A DNA stretch of 64,000 nt from Lentzea indica (GCF_012184385.1 NZ_VSRL01000006.1:30641-94640); one strand, 5' to 3'; counted from the stretch's first letter, positions 33,278 through 43,503 are shown. Program-made: numbers and translations. The notes: generated by a model from the letters alone, not told the origin.

Positions 33278-35923
33278 ATGCTGCGCAACCGACCGCTACC
33301 GACACTGGTCGTGGCCGCGGTGGGCCTGGCTTTGCTCGTGCCAGGCACCTCAGCCAACGCGGGACCCGTGCCCGGCACGGGAGCGGCGCTCAAGGTGGCC
33401 GCGAGCCCGGGAACGACCTCCACCGTCCCCGACTGGCGGATGCAGACCAGCGCCAAGGCCACGCAGTCCGGTGACGTGATCTCCGGACCGGCCTATTCGG
33501 ACAACGGCTGGCTCACCGTGCCCGCGCGGTCCACCGTGATGGCCGGCCTGATCGCCAACAACAAGTACGGGGACGTCAACTACTCGGACAATCTCAAGAA
33601 GGCCAACCCCAGCGACTTCAAGGTCGCCTGGTGGTATCGCAAGGTGTTCCAGGCGGACCCGCAGCCGGGCGTGAACACGTTCCTCAAGCTCAAGGGCGGC
33701 ATCATCTCGCGCGGCGAGATCTGGCTGAACGGTCAGAAGGTCGCCGGGACGGACAAGGTCGTCGGCGCGTACCCGACGCACGAGTTCAACGTGACCTCGT
33801 TGCTGCGCAAGGGGGACAACGCCCTGGCGATCAAGGCCTCGACGTCCGACCCGCAGAACGACCTGCTGATCCACTTCATCGACTGGGCTCAGCTGCCTCC
33901 CGACCGCAACCAGGGCATCTTCCGCGACGTCACGTTCGAGCCGAGCGGCCCGGTCTCGCTGCGCAACCTGCGCGTCGACTCCGACCTGCCGCTGCCAAGC
34001 CTGAGCAGCGCGAAGATCACCACGAAGGTCGACGCGCGCAACAACACCGGTTCGGCCGTGAACGCCGAGGTCACCGCCACCGTCGCCGGCCAGGTGTTCA
34101 AGCAACAGGTACAGCTCAACGCGAACCAGACCAAGACCGTCACGTTCACCCAGGACCTGCAGAACCCGCAGGTGTGGTGGCCGTTCCAGATGGGCGCACA
34201 GCCGCTCTACCTGGCCACGCTCGCCGCGAACGTCGGTACGACCGAGTCCGACACGGCGAAGACGACCTTCGGCGTCCGCGAGGTCACGTCGTCCATCCGC
34301 GGCAGCGGCCGTCAGTTCACCATCAACGGCAAGCCGTTCCTGGTCCGCGGCGGCGGCTGGGCGTCTGACCTGTTCCTGCGCACCGACCTCCGCTACATCG
34401 AGGACCAGCTCGACCTCGTCAAGGCGATGGGCATGAACACCATCCGGCTGGAGGGCAAGCCGGAGAACGACGAGCTCTACGACCTGGCCGACCGCAGGGG
34501 CATCATGCTGCTCACCGGCTGGGAGTGCTGCTCGAAGTGGGAGAAGTACGACTCGTTCGACGCCGAGGACAACCGGGTCGCCGGTGAGTCCGCGGAGAGC
34601 GAGGCCAAGCGCATCCGCAACCACCCGAGCATGATCGGCTTCATGATCGGCTCCGACAACGCGCCCGGCGCGGGCCTGGAGAAGATCTACCTCGACGCGT
34701 TGAAGCGGGCGGAGTGGAACCTGCCGGTCATCTCGTCGGCGAAGAACATCAGCTCGCCACAGCTCGGCAACCCCGGCATGAAGATGGACGGCCCGTACTG
34801 GTGGGAGCCACCGGTCTACTGGTTCAACAAGCAGAAGGGCGGCGCGGCGGGCTTCGCGTCCGAGATCGGCCCCGGCGCGACCATCCCGGAGATGGACGAG
34901 CTGAAGAAGTTCCTGTCCCAGGGCGAGATCGACAAGCTGACCAACTACAACGCGACGCAGTACCACCTGTCGCCGTCGAGCACCTTCAACAAGCTCACCT
35001 TCTGGGGCACGGCGCTGGACAACCGCTACGGCAAGCCGACCAACGTCGAGGACTTCGTCCGCAAGGCGCAGCTCGCGAACTACGAGACGAACCGCTCGCA
35101 GTTCGAGGCGTTCGGCGACAACTTCAACGACGCCAGCAACCCGTCCACAGGTGTCATCTACTGGATGCTCAACAACGCGTGGCCGACCCTCTACTGGCAC
35201 CTGTACGACTACTACCTCGCCACGGCGGGTTCGTACTTCGGCGCCAAGACCGGTCTGCGTCCGCTGCACGCCCAGTACTCCTACGACGACAAGTCGCTGG
35301 CCGTCATGAACACCGGTCTGCAGGACGCGAACGGTCTGAAGCTGCAGGTCACGTTGTTCAATCTGGACGGCACGCAGAAGGCCGACGAGACGCGCAACGT
35401 GAACTCGAAGGCCAACGGCCCCACCAAGGTGGGCTCGCTGCCGCAGCCTTCAGGACTTTCCACGACGTACTTCGTGCGCCTGCTGCTCAAAGACGCGGCA
35501 GGCAACGTGGTGGACCGCAACGTCTACTGGCTGTCCACCAAGGCCGACACGCTGAACTACGGCGGCTCGACCTGGTACCACACGCCTCAGTCCGGGTACG
35601 CCGACCTGAAGGGCCTCAACACCCTGAAGCCCGGCACGGTGTCCTCCACCGTGTCGACCGCGCCGGTCGGCGACGACAAGCAGGTGACCACCGTGACGCT
35701 GAAGAACACCGGCAACACCGTTGCCTTCTTCGTGCGGGCGTCGCTGCGCAAGGGTCAGGGCGGTGCCGAGGTGCTGCCGACGCAGTGGAGCGACAACTAC
35801 GTGACGCTGTGGCCGGGCGAGACCCTCACGCTCAAGGCCGAGTACCGCAGTTCGTCGCTCGGTTCCGCCCAGCCAGTCGTGGAGATCTCCGGCCACAACG
35901 TCGCGAAGAAGTCCTTCAGCTGA
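33278..35923 (+). CDS. Secreted GH2 exo-beta-D-glucosaminidase-like enzyme
   Basis: An 881-residue precursor with a signal peptide (hydrophobic residues about 9-25, then SANAG). The sugar-binding and immunoglobulin-like domains precede a TIM barrel. The catalytic Asp is in MIGSDNAPG (about D460) and the nucleophile Glu in ASEIGPG (about E529), the pair used by CsxA-type exo-beta-glucosaminidases rather than classic GH2 beta-galactosidases. It would trim glucosamine from chitosan oligomers outside the cell. The ATG at 33278 follows GAGGAG. The C-terminal Ig-like domains are complete. Confidence 0.82.
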   Translation: MLRNRPLPTLVVAAVGLALLVPGTSANAGPVPGTGAALKVAASPGTTSTVPDWRMQTSAKATQSGDVISGPAYSDNGWLTVPARSTVMAGLIANNKYGDVNYSDNLKKANPSDFKVAWWYRKVFQADPQPGVNTFLKLKGGIISRGEIWLNGQKVAGTDKVVGAYPTHEFNVTSLLRKGDNALAIKASTSDPQNDLLIHFIDWAQLPPDRNQGIFRDVTFEPSGPVSLRNLRVDSDLPLPSLSSAKITTKVDARNNTGSAVNAEVTATVAGQVFKQQVQLNANQTKTVTFTQDLQNPQVWWPFQMGAQPLYLATLAANVGTTESDTAKTTFGVREVTSSIRGSGRQFTINGKPFLVRGGGWASDLFLRTDLRYIEDQLDLVKAMGMNTIRLEGKPENDELYDLADRRGIMLLTGWECCSKWEKYDSFDAEDNRVAGESAESEAKRIRNHPSMIGFMIGSDNAPGAGLEKIYLDALKRAEWNLPVISSAKNISSPQLGNPGMKMDGPYWWEPPVYWFNKQKGGAAGFASEIGPGATIPEMDELKKFLSQGEIDKLTNYNATQYHLSPSSTFNKLTFWGTALDNRYGKPTNVEDFVRKAQLANYETNRSQFEAFGDNFNDASNPSTGVIYWMLNNAWPTLYWHLYDYYLATAGSYFGAKTGLRPLHAQYSYDDKSLAVMNTGLQDANGLKLQVTLFNLDGTQKADETRNVNSKANGPTKVGSLPQPSGLSTTYFVRLLLKDAAGNVVDRNVYWLSTKADTLNYGGSTWYHTPQSGYADLKGLNTLKPGTVSSTVSTAPVGDDKQVTTVTLKNTGNTVAFFVRASLRKGQGGAEVLPTQWSDNYVTLWPGETLTLKAEYRSSSLGSAQPVVEISGHNVAKKSFS

Positions 35924-37708
35924 GATAACGCGACACGACAACGGATGGCCGCTCGACCGGCGCACCCCGGTCGAGCGACCACGCCAGCCGCACGTACTGC
36001 GCGTGCGTCCAGGCGAGCGGGGTGGCCGAGGTGGTTCCTCGGCCACCCCACACCTGTTCTGGCAGCATGAGACCGCTGTTGGCGGTCGCCGCGATCTCCT
36101 GCAACCGTTCGGCGGATTGCTTTCCCAGGAGCAGCTCGTACTCACCGCGCTCACCGCTGAGCAACGGCCACAGCCGTCCGTACGTGCGCGTCGGAGTCGG
36201 CCAGTTGAGGTTCCACGGCCTGCCGTCCGCGGTCTCGCCGTAACCGTCGTTGGTGAACCGGTGCCAGTAGCCCTGTTCCTTCAGCTGCTGGTCCACGACC
36301 CGCACGGTGTTGCGGATGACCGGGTCGTCGGCGCGCTTGACGCCCAGCCGCACCAGCTCCAGGAAGCTCGGGTCCACGACGGCCCGCTGGTCGATGTCGG
36401 CGGGGTTGTTGTCACCCAGGTTGTACCTCTGGTTACCGCGTCGGGCCGGCCGTCCTTGGTGAGCCGCAGGTAGTACGGCTTGGGCTCGTACGGCCCGGTC
36501 CGCGTCGCCGTCCAGTTCTCCACCTTTCGCTGCCACTCGTCAGCGGCCTTGAGATACCGATCGGCGTTCTCCCCGTTGCGCTGCACCAGGTGCGCGAAGC
36601 ACACGAGTCCTGCGACGACCGAGGCGATCGTGGCGGGCGAGTAGCCGCTCTGGTTCTCCCACCGCTCCTGCTCGCTGAACGGCGAGTTCGGGTAGCTCAG
36701 CAAGTAGTCGGCGGCTCGGCGGAGAGAATCCATTGTGGACCGGTCGCGTCGATCCAGATGCCAGGCCAGCAGCAGTGGTGCCGCGGTCTCGTCCAGTTGG
36801 ATGCTCTTCCAGAACGGCGTGCCGTCGACGCGCGTGTTCTGCGGCAGGTGGCCGTCCGGTTGCTGCTGCCTGCGAAGCATGAAGTCCAACGCGCGCAAGG
36901 CAATGCCACGATCACCGGCCGCGATCATGGCCGTCGCCACGTGGTAGAGATCGCGCGGCCACACCAGCGCGTACGGCCCGAGTTCCGGCGCGAGCTCGCG
37001 GTCGAACCCGAACGCCCACGGGAAGCTCGGCGACGCGATCAACGCGCCGGGGTTGCGCTTGTCCTCGGTCGCCGCCAGCACCATCACGGACATGTCGTAG
37101 AGCCGCCGGTCCGCCGCCTTCGGCCGCCGCAGCCCGTCCAGGTACGCGTGCCAGCCCCGCGCGTACTCCCGCGCCACCGCACCGAACCCGCGGTTCAGCG
37201 CGGCCTGGGCGACGCCTTCACCGAACCCGACCACGACCGTGCCGTGAGCGTGCCGCACCGGCTCAGTGGGCAACGTGCTGACCACTTCGCTGGAGCCCTT
37301 CATCGGCACGTGCTCGACCGACAACCGGACCGGGCGCTGAGCCGTGACCGCGACGTCCGCGAGCACGGCCGCTCGCTGCGGATCGGCGACGTAGGTGATC
37401 TCGGCCTGCCAGCCGTCGCCGCGCAACCGCTGCCGGAACGTCAGCGACCGGTCGTCGGCGGGCTCGGTGCGTGCCTGGCCGGGCTTGCCGTCGACCAGCA
37501 GCCGCGTCTCACGGGTCGCGGGCGTGCTCAGGTCGGGGTGGAAGATCTCGGACAGGCCCTGGTGGCCGAGCGTGAACCACACCGGACTGGCCGCGGACCT
37601 GGCCGTGCCGAAGCCCTGTTTGTCAGCGGGCAGTGGAACGACATCAGCTGCGCGGACGACCGGGGCCATCATCACGAGCAGGAGCACGACCTGGGCCAAT
37701 GACTTCAT
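35916..37708 (-). pseudogene. Secreted GH15 glucoamylase/glucodextranase-like enzyme, 1-base frameshift
   Basis: A signal peptide (first 20 residues) leads into a glucodextranase-type N-terminal beta-domain (QGFGTARSAASPVWFTLGHQGLSEIFHP), then a GH15 (alpha/alpha)6 barrel with LVWPRDLYHVATA and HLPQNTRVDG. At 36436-36437 one C is missing: restoring it continues GNQRYNLGDNN through PSFLELVRLGVKR to the end at 35916, total 597 residues. Catalytic Glu residues should lie in the barrel and near the C-terminal WPLLSGERGEYEL. Convergent with the GH2 gene (8-base overlap). Error in sequence is the simplest explanation. Confidence 0.78.
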
Positions 37709-37728
37709 GACCCACGGTGTTCCCCGAG

Positions 37729-39894
37729 CTAGAGATCACCACGCAGGAGGCTGTCGATGTTCTCCGGTGGACCGGGCCGGGCGAAGAACCAGCCCTGGCC
37801 CGTGTCGCAGCCCAGCCGCAGCAGACGAGTGGCCTGAGCCGGCGTCTCCACGCCTTCGGCCGTGACGCCCAACGACAACGCGTGCGCGAGCTGCACCAGC
37901 GTCGCCACGATCTGCGAGTCGACGGGGTCTTCCTCGTTCTCGGCCCGCAGGCCCTCCATGAACGAGCCGGCGATCTTCAGCTCGTGCACGGGCAGGTGCT
38001 TCAGGTATGCGAGGTTCGAGTAGCCCGTGCCGAAGTCGTCGATCGCGATGCGCACACCCATGTCGCACAACGCCCGCAGTGCCTCCAGCGGCTCGTCCGC
38101 CGTGCCCATGATCGCCGACTCGGTCAGCTCCAGCTGCAGGTGGTGCGGCGGCAGCGCGCACTCGTCGAGGATCCGCTTGACGTCACGCACCAGCTCAGGG
38201 TCGCGGGACTGCCGTACTGCCAGGTTCACCGACACGAACGGCGCCGCGTCACCGAACTCGACCAGCCAGCGCCGCGCCTCCTCGCAGGCCTTGCGCAGCA
38301 CCCACCGTCCTAACGGGACGATGAGGCCGGTCTCCTCGGCCAGCTCGATGAACCTGTCCGGTGCGAGCCGCCCGAACTCGGGGTGCTGCCAGCGCACCAG
38401 GGCCTCGACGCCGGTGACCGTGGAGTCCTCCAGCCGCACCAACGGCTGGTACTCGACGTAGAACTCGCCGCGTTCCAGTGCCCGCGGCATCGTGGCGGAC
38501 AACGTGAACCTGGCGACCTCGCGGGCGTTGCGCTCGGGGTCGTACAACGCCCAGCGCGCCTTGCCGTCCGCCTTCGCCCAGTACAGCGTGATGTCCGCGT
38601 CTCGCATGAGATCCGCTGAGGTCGTGCCGGACAGCTGCCGCTCGACGATGCCGATGGACGCAGACACGGACAGCTCGTGGCCGGCGATGCGGATCGGCGC
38701 CTCCAGCTCGGTCAGCACCCGGTCCGCCACGTCGACGATGTCCTGCTCACCGGTCGAGCCCTCGACCAGGATCACGAACTCGTCGCCGCCCATGCGCGCG
38801 ACCAGCTTGCCCTCGCCGGACACGGAGTGGTCGAGCCTGCGGCCGACCTCGACCAGCAGCTGATCACCCGTGTCGTGGCCCAGCGAGTCGTTGATGACCT
38901 TGAAACCGTCCAGGTCGAGGTAGCAGAGGCCGGCTCGCACGTGCTTGGCCCTGTTGTTGAACACGCGCCCGAGCCGTTCCAGGAACAGCGCCCTGTTCGG
39001 CAGCCCGGTCAGCGGGTCGTGCAGCGCCTGGTAGCGCAGCCTGTTCTGCAGCAGGTGGCGGTCGGTGACGTCCTCGATCATCGCGACCTGGTACTGCGGC
39101 TCGCCGTGGTCGTCGCGGACCAGCGACAGCGTCAGGTGCGTCCACACCTGCTCGCCGTCGGCGCGGTGGAACCGCTTCTCGGCCCGGTAGTGGTCGCACT
39201 CGCCCGCGATGAGCTGGTCGTAAAGCCGCCACACGCTGCCCGCGTCCTCGGGGTGCATGAGGTCGCGCACGTTGTACTGGCGCATCTCCTCGACGCTGAA
39301 CCCGAGCATGTCCTGCAGGGCCTGGTTGACGTCCAGTATCCGGCCGTCGATGTCGGCGATGCCGATGCCGATCGCGGCCTCGGTGAACATCGCGCGGAAC
39401 CGGGCCTCCGAGGCCCGCAGCATCGACTCGGCCTGGTCGCGGGCGTCCAGCACGGCCGCCCTGATGGCCTCCTGCTCGGCGAGCGTGCGTTCCCGCAGCG
39501 CGCGGGCGTACCCGGCGGCCAGGGCGCCCTGAAGCGCGGCCAGCCGGGACTGCAGGCGGTCGTCACCGGTCGCGCCCAGCTCGGCCAACAGGTCGTCGCC
39601 GAGCAGCTGGATGGTGCGGCCCAGCGTGTCCGTGCCGGTGAAGTGCGCGTCGACCAGCCGAGAACCGATCTCGTAGCCGGGTGCCGTGCGGAACGGGCTC
39701 GCGAAGAGCGCCTCGACGAGCATCTCTGTGAGGTCCTGGAGGTGCTGCGCGACCTCGGCACGGGTCATCGGGACGTAGCTCGACCCGATCACGGCCGTGG
39801 CCCAGCTGCGCGCGAACGACTCGGCACCGGCCAAAACGGCCGGGTCCAAAGGAGAGGTGTCGTCACGCACCCGGTGGTCAACCCGTTCGGTCAT
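37729..39894 (-). CDS. PAS-GGDEF-EAL cyclic di-GMP turnover protein
   Basis: A 721-residue soluble protein from the ATG at 39894 (an upstream ATG at 39927 has no Shine-Dalgarno either). The N-terminal ~150 residues are a helical sensor part, followed by a PAS domain (RFRAMFTEAAIGIGI), a GGDEF domain with an intact ARMGGDEFV and an EAL domain with VEALVRW, ELTESAIMG and IDDFGTGYSNLAYL. Both catalytic motifs look complete, so it may make and break c-di-GMP, with the balance set by the PAS input. Similar tandem proteins affect actinomycete development. Confidence 0.88.
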   Translation of the reverse strand: MTERVDHRVRDDTSPLDPAVLAGAESFARSWATAVIGSSYVPMTRAEVAQHLQDLTEMLVEALFASPFRTAPGYEIGSRLVDAHFTGTDTLGRTIQLLGDDLLAELGATGDDRLQSRLAALQGALAAGYARALRERTLAEQEAIRAAVLDARDQAESMLRASEARFRAMFTEAAIGIGIADIDGRILDVNQALQDMLGFSVEEMRQYNVRDLMHPEDAGSVWRLYDQLIAGECDHYRAEKRFHRADGEQVWTHLTLSLVRDDHGEPQYQVAMIEDVTDRHLLQNRLRYQALHDPLTGLPNRALFLERLGRVFNNRAKHVRAGLCYLDLDGFKVINDSLGHDTGDQLLVEVGRRLDHSVSGEGKLVARMGGDEFVILVEGSTGEQDIVDVADRVLTELEAPIRIAGHELSVSASIGIVERQLSGTTSADLMRDADITLYWAKADGKARWALYDPERNAREVARFTLSATMPRALERGEFYVEYQPLVRLEDSTVTGVEALVRWQHPEFGRLAPDRFIELAEETGLIVPLGRWVLRKACEEARRWLVEFGDAAPFVSVNLAVRQSRDPELVRDVKRILDECALPPHHLQLELTESAIMGTADEPLEALRALCDMGVRIAIDDFGTGYSNLAYLKHLPVHELKIAGSFMEGLRAENEEDPVDSQIVATLVQLAHALSLGVTAEGVETPAQATRLLRLGCDTGQGWFFARPGPPENIDSLLRGDL

Positions 39895-39954
39895 CTGCTC
39901 GGCCCTAACGCCACGAACGCGCAGCATACGGGCGGTCGCCGTGCGGAGTCATCA

Positions 39955-40767
39955 TTACGCCTTCCGGCCTACCGCGGCGAAGGCGGGAAACGGCCTCCCC
40001 GACGGCTCGAGATCGTCAGGGGACTCGGGCCGCCAAGCGGGCATGCGCACCACGCCCGGCTCGACCAGCTCGAACCCGTCGAACAGGCTGGTGAACTCGG
40101 CCTTGTTACGGTACGTCATCGGCGTGACGCTGCGGTCGTACATCGATCGCACCGCGCGATACGACCCGGTCTCCTCGTCCGCCTCGTACCCGGCGTGCGA
40201 GACGGCGAGGAAGCTTTCGGGAGCGAGACGGTCGCGGTAGCCGCCGATGATGGCCGCCGGCTTCTCGTCGTCCGACACGAAGTGCATCAGCGCGATCATG
40301 AGCACCGCGATCGGCTCGTCGAAGTCGAGCAGGTCGTTCACCTCTGGCGACGCGAGCACCGCCGCGGGGTCGCGCACGTCGGCCTGCAGCACGTTCACCC
40401 GCTCGTTGCCGTTGAGCAGCGACCGGCTGTGCGCGACGGCGACCGCGTCCAGATCGACGTAGACGATCTTGGAGGTCGGGTCGGCGCCCTGGGCGATCTC
40501 GTGCACGTTGCCGACCGTCGGGATGCCGGAGCCGAGGTCGAGGAACTGCCGGACACCCCGCTCGAGCAGGTGCCGGACGGCCCTGCGCAGGAACGAGCGG
40601 TGGTTGAGGATGACGTCGCGCAGCTCCGGCATGTACTCGAGTGCCTTCTGCCCGACGGCGCGGTCGGCGGCGAAGTTGTGCGCGCCGCCCAGCCAGTAGT
40701 CGTAGATCCGTGCGACGCTCGGTCGTTCCAGGTCGATGTCCCCCGGCGCCCAGTTGGGCCGCTCCAC
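39955..40767 (-). CDS. SAM-dependent methyltransferase (DUF574/Methyltransf_19)
   Basis: A 270-residue protein of the PF04672 family, abundant in actinomycetes. The N-terminal RPSVARIYDYWLGGAHNF signature and the SAM motif FLDLGSGIPTVGNVHE are clear, followed by YVDLDAVAVAH. The biological substrate is unknown for the family. It lies 60 bases upstream of the GGDEF/EAL gene on the same strand, with a possible joint transcript, and diverges from the tandem membrane proteins. Confidence 0.85.
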   Translation of the reverse strand: MERPNWAPGDIDLERPSVARIYDYWLGGAHNFAADRAVGQKALEYMPELRDVILNHRSFLRRAVRHLLERGVRQFLDLGSGIPTVGNVHEIAQGADPTSKIVYVDLDAVAVAHSRSLLNGNERVNVLQADVRDPAAVLASPEVNDLLDFDEPIAVLMIALMHFVSDDEKPAAIIGGYRDRLAPESFLAVSHAGYEADEETGSYRAVRSMYDRSVTPMTYRNKAEFTSLFDGFELVEPGVVRMPAWRPESPDDLEPSGRPFPAFAAVGRKA

Positions 40768-40841
40768 CTGCTCACCTCACCCCCGCGTTCGGACCGGTTC
40801 CAGCCCATCATGCCCCTGCCGCTTGGCAGAATGCCGACCTC

Positions 40842-41747
40842 GTGAGGTTCCTGTGGGGCACGGGCGAGCGCAAGCACCGCCGCCAAAGAAGTTTGCTGCT
40901 GATGACCATTCTCGCGTCCATCGGCATGTTTGCGCTGGTCGGCGGTGTGCTGCTGCTCGTGGACCCCGGTGCGCCGAAGCACGAGGCGATCAAGACCGGC
41001 GGTCTCGCGGGCGGCGCGATCGTCGCGCTCTACGCGTTGTGGCTCAACGACCGGCGGCGCAAGGTCGAGGAGGCCCGCCAGGAGCTCGAGAGCCAGCGCA
41101 TCGAACACGACAGGTCCCGCGTGGCCGACGAACGGTTCGCGCGCGCTGTGGAGCTGCTGGGGCACGAGACGGCACAGGTGCGTGTGGGCGCGATGCACGC
41201 GCTCGCCGGCCTCGCGAAGTCCAGGGCCGAGTACACGCAGACCGTGCTCGACATCCTCTGCGCGTACCTGCGCCGCCCGTACAAGAAGACGAAGAACGAC
41301 CCCGAGGAGACCGAGCTGGAGGTCCGGCTCACCTCGCAGCGGCTGATCGAGGACCTGCTGCCGCGCCTGGAGGAGGAGAACGCGCCGCGGTACGACCTCA
41401 ACCTGACCAAGGCTCACCTCGAGTTCATGGACCTGTCCTACCGGCAGGTCGGCGACCTGTACATGCGGGTCGCTCGCTTCGAGGACTCGAACTCGTTCCA
41501 CCACATGCTGATCCACGGCCACTTCTACGTGACCGAGGCCGAGGCGAACGGCCGGTTCCACATGCACCACACGGAGATCCGCGGCAAGGCGTGGTTCAGC
41601 CGGTTCAAGTCGCGCGGTATCGCCGTGTTCACGGACACGAAGTTCGGCGGCGAGACCAAGTTCGCCAACTCGGAGTGGGCAGACGTGAAGGCGGACGGCT
41701 GTACGTTCGCGCTGGAAGCCGATCTTCCGGAAGCGTGGAGGAACTGA
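40842..41747 (+). CDS. Membrane-anchored protein with pentapeptide-like C-terminus (paralogue 1)
   Basis: A 301-residue protein from the GTG at 40842. Two hydrophobic segments lie near the N-terminus (about 22-43 and 52-66, the second ending YALWLNDRRR), then a basic coiled helix, a conserved block RVADERFARAVELLGHETAQVRVGAMHALAGLA, and a C-terminal beta-rich part that looks like degraded pentapeptide repeats. Actinobacteria have many such proteins; the function is unknown. The next gene is a clear paralogue. Any upstream extension lies in antisense of the methyltransferase. Confidence 0.7.
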   Translation: MRFLWGTGERKHRRQRSLLLMTILASIGMFALVGGVLLLVDPGAPKHEAIKTGGLAGGAIVALYALWLNDRRRKVEEARQELESQRIEHDRSRVADERFARAVELLGHETAQVRVGAMHALAGLAKSRAEYTQTVLDILCAYLRRPYKKTKNDPEETELEVRLTSQRLIEDLLPRLEEENAPRYDLNLTKAHLEFMDLSYRQVGDLYMRVARFEDSNSFHHMLIHGHFYVTEAEANGRFHMHHTEIRGKAWFSRFKSRGIAVFTDTKFGGETKFANSEWADVKADGCTFALEADLPEAWRN

Positions 41748-41748
41748 C

Positions 41749-42825
41749 GTGCGGATGGCATGGCTTGCCGCGGTCCTTTCGGCTGTGGTCGTCACGTCGG
41801 CGACGGCCGTGACGCTCTGGCTGGTGAAGGCGCCACCGATCGAGATCGTGAAGACCGCCGGTGTCGCGGGTGGTGCTGTCGTCGCGCTGTACGCGTTGTG
41901 GCTCAACGACAGGCGGCATTTGCTGGAGAGCGAGAAGGTCGCCGACGAACGGTTCGCGCGTTCGGTGGAGATGCTCGGCAACGAGGCCGACCAGGTGCGG
42001 GTGGGTGCGATGCACTCGTTGGTGTGGCTGGCGAACTCCACACCTCGCTACAAACAGACGGTGGTCGACGTTTTGTGCGCGTACCTGCGCAGGCCCTTCC
42101 ACCACCCCTCGTGGGACAAGAACGGCGCCGACCCGGACACGGTGTTCGTCAAGGTGGCTCCGGAAGACCAGCAGGAGCAGCAGGTCCGGCGCACCGCCCA
42201 GCGGTTGCTGCGCGACCTGCTGTCGTGGGGGAACGCCAAGAAGGAGTACTTCGACCTCGACCTGACCGGCGCGGCACTCGAGTACTTCCGCCTGGACGGC
42301 AGGCGCGTCCACAGGTTCACCGCGCGCCGCGCCCAGTTCTACGGCATCACGACACTGCGCGAGCTCGAGGTGAAGAAGCCGACGTTGTTCTCCGGCGCGA
42401 CCTTCCACGGACGGCTCGACCTGGCGGAGGCCGAGTTCAAGGGTGGGATCGCGTTCACCGCGGTGACGTTCAGCGCCAAGAAGGTCGACTTCCGGGACAC
42501 CGAGGTCGGCACGTTCCTCGCGCTCGCGGAGGCACCGCCGGTGGTGCAGATCGGCGAGCTGAAGTTGCTGCCCGGCACGCAACTGCGCACGTCCTACGAC
42601 GGCTGGGCGCTAACCGGCGATGTGCAGACGCCCCGACCGCGCCTCCAGGACCATGTCGAGGAGAACACCGGTGGCAGCGCTGACGGTGTTGCTCGTGACG
42701 ACAACGGTCTCGGCAACGGGCACGTCCCCGCGAAGACCGACGAAATGCGCCCTGGTGGACTTGGCCGCGAAGGACTGCGGGACGAGCGCAACCCCGAGAC
42801 CGAACCCGACGAAGTCGAGAAGTGA
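41749..42825 (+). CDS. Membrane-anchored protein with pentapeptide-like C-terminus (paralogue 2)
   Basis: A 358-residue paralogue of the previous protein: two N-terminal membrane segments, VALYALWLNDRR, then VADERFARSVEMLGNEADQVRVGAMHSLVWLA and a beta-rich stretch with FSGATFHGRLDLAEAEFKGG (pentapeptide-like). The GTG start at 41749 follows GGAGG, 1 base after the previous stop. The last ~70 residues have low-complexity character and are the antisense of the 3' end of lysR (216-base overlap), so the natural C-terminus may be shorter or a stop may have been lost. Confidence 0.68.
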   Translation: MRMAWLAAVLSAVVVTSATAVTLWLVKAPPIEIVKTAGVAGGAVVALYALWLNDRRHLLESEKVADERFARSVEMLGNEADQVRVGAMHSLVWLANSTPRYKQTVVDVLCAYLRRPFHHPSWDKNGADPDTVFVKVAPEDQQEQQVRRTAQRLLRDLLSWGNAKKEYFDLDLTGAALEYFRLDGRRVHRFTARRAQFYGITTLRELEVKKPTLFSGATFHGRLDLAEAEFKGGIAFTAVTFSAKKVDFRDTEVGTFLALAEAPPVVQIGELKLLPGTQLRTSYDGWALTGDVQTPRPRLQDHVEENTGGSADGVARDDNGLGNGHVPAKTDEMRPGGLGREGLRDERNPETEPDEVEK

Positions 42826-43503
42826 GTGCACGTCGTTGACCTCGACGGTGACGCGCCGCTCGACGTTCGCCGCAGCGAGTGTGCGGTCGGCCTCGTCGCG
42901 CGTGCCCCAGTCGGCGTTGAAGTCGACGAACGGCTGACCCGCCAGATCTTCGAGGGCCACGGATTCCCTGTCGGCAAAGGGACTTTCCGGCGCGCACGCG
43001 AGCACGAGCGGCTCACTGGCCAAAGTGGACACTCGCAGATCGTCGGCGATCTTCGGCTGACGCGTGACGAACGCGAGGTCGAGCCGGCCGGCACGCACCT
43101 CCTCGACCAGCTCCGCGTTGCCGGACTGGCGCATCCTGATCTCCACGCCGGGGTGCAGCTCGTGGAACCGCGACAGCACCGCGGGCAGGTGCACGACGTG
43201 CAGGCACTGCAGGCTGCCGACGGACAGCGTGCCACGCAACAGTCCCTGCACCGCGGCGACCGCGTCCCTGGCCGACTCGATGCTGCCGAGCGCGCGACGG
43301 GCCTCCGGTAACAACGCCCGTCCTGCCTGGGTGAGCTCGACCTGACGGGTGGTGCGCAGGAACAGCGGCGCGCCGAGCTCCACCTCCAGCGCGCGGATCG
43401 ACGCCGAGAGGCCGGACTGGGCGACGTGCATCCGGCGCGCAGCCCGCGTGAAATGACACTCCTCGGCGACCGCGAGGAAGTACTCCAGCTGTCTGAGTTC
43501 CAC
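42610..43503 (-). CDS. LysR-family transcriptional regulator
   Basis: A 297-residue LTTR: an N-terminal winged HTH (ELRQLEYFLAVAEECHFTRAARRMHVAQSGLSASIRALE) and a LysR substrate domain starting at GTLSVGSLQ. It diverges from the aldo/keto reductase over 69 bases, so it probably controls that gene and itself. Its 3' 216 bases are overlapped by the convergent paralogue 2. Confidence 0.85.
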   Translation of the reverse strand: MELRQLEYFLAVAEECHFTRAARRMHVAQSGLSASIRALEVELGAPLFLRTTRQVELTQAGRALLPEARRALGSIESARDAVAAVQGLLRGTLSVGSLQCLHVVHLPAVLSRFHELHPGVEIRMRQSGNAELVEEVRAGRLDLAFVTRQPKIADDLRVSTLASEPLVLACAPESPFADRESVALEDLAGQPFVDFNADWGTRDEADRTLAAANVERRVTVEVNDVHSLLDFVGFGLGVALVPQSFAAKSTRAHFVGLRGDVPVAETVVVTSNTVSAATGVLLDMVLEARSGRLHIAG

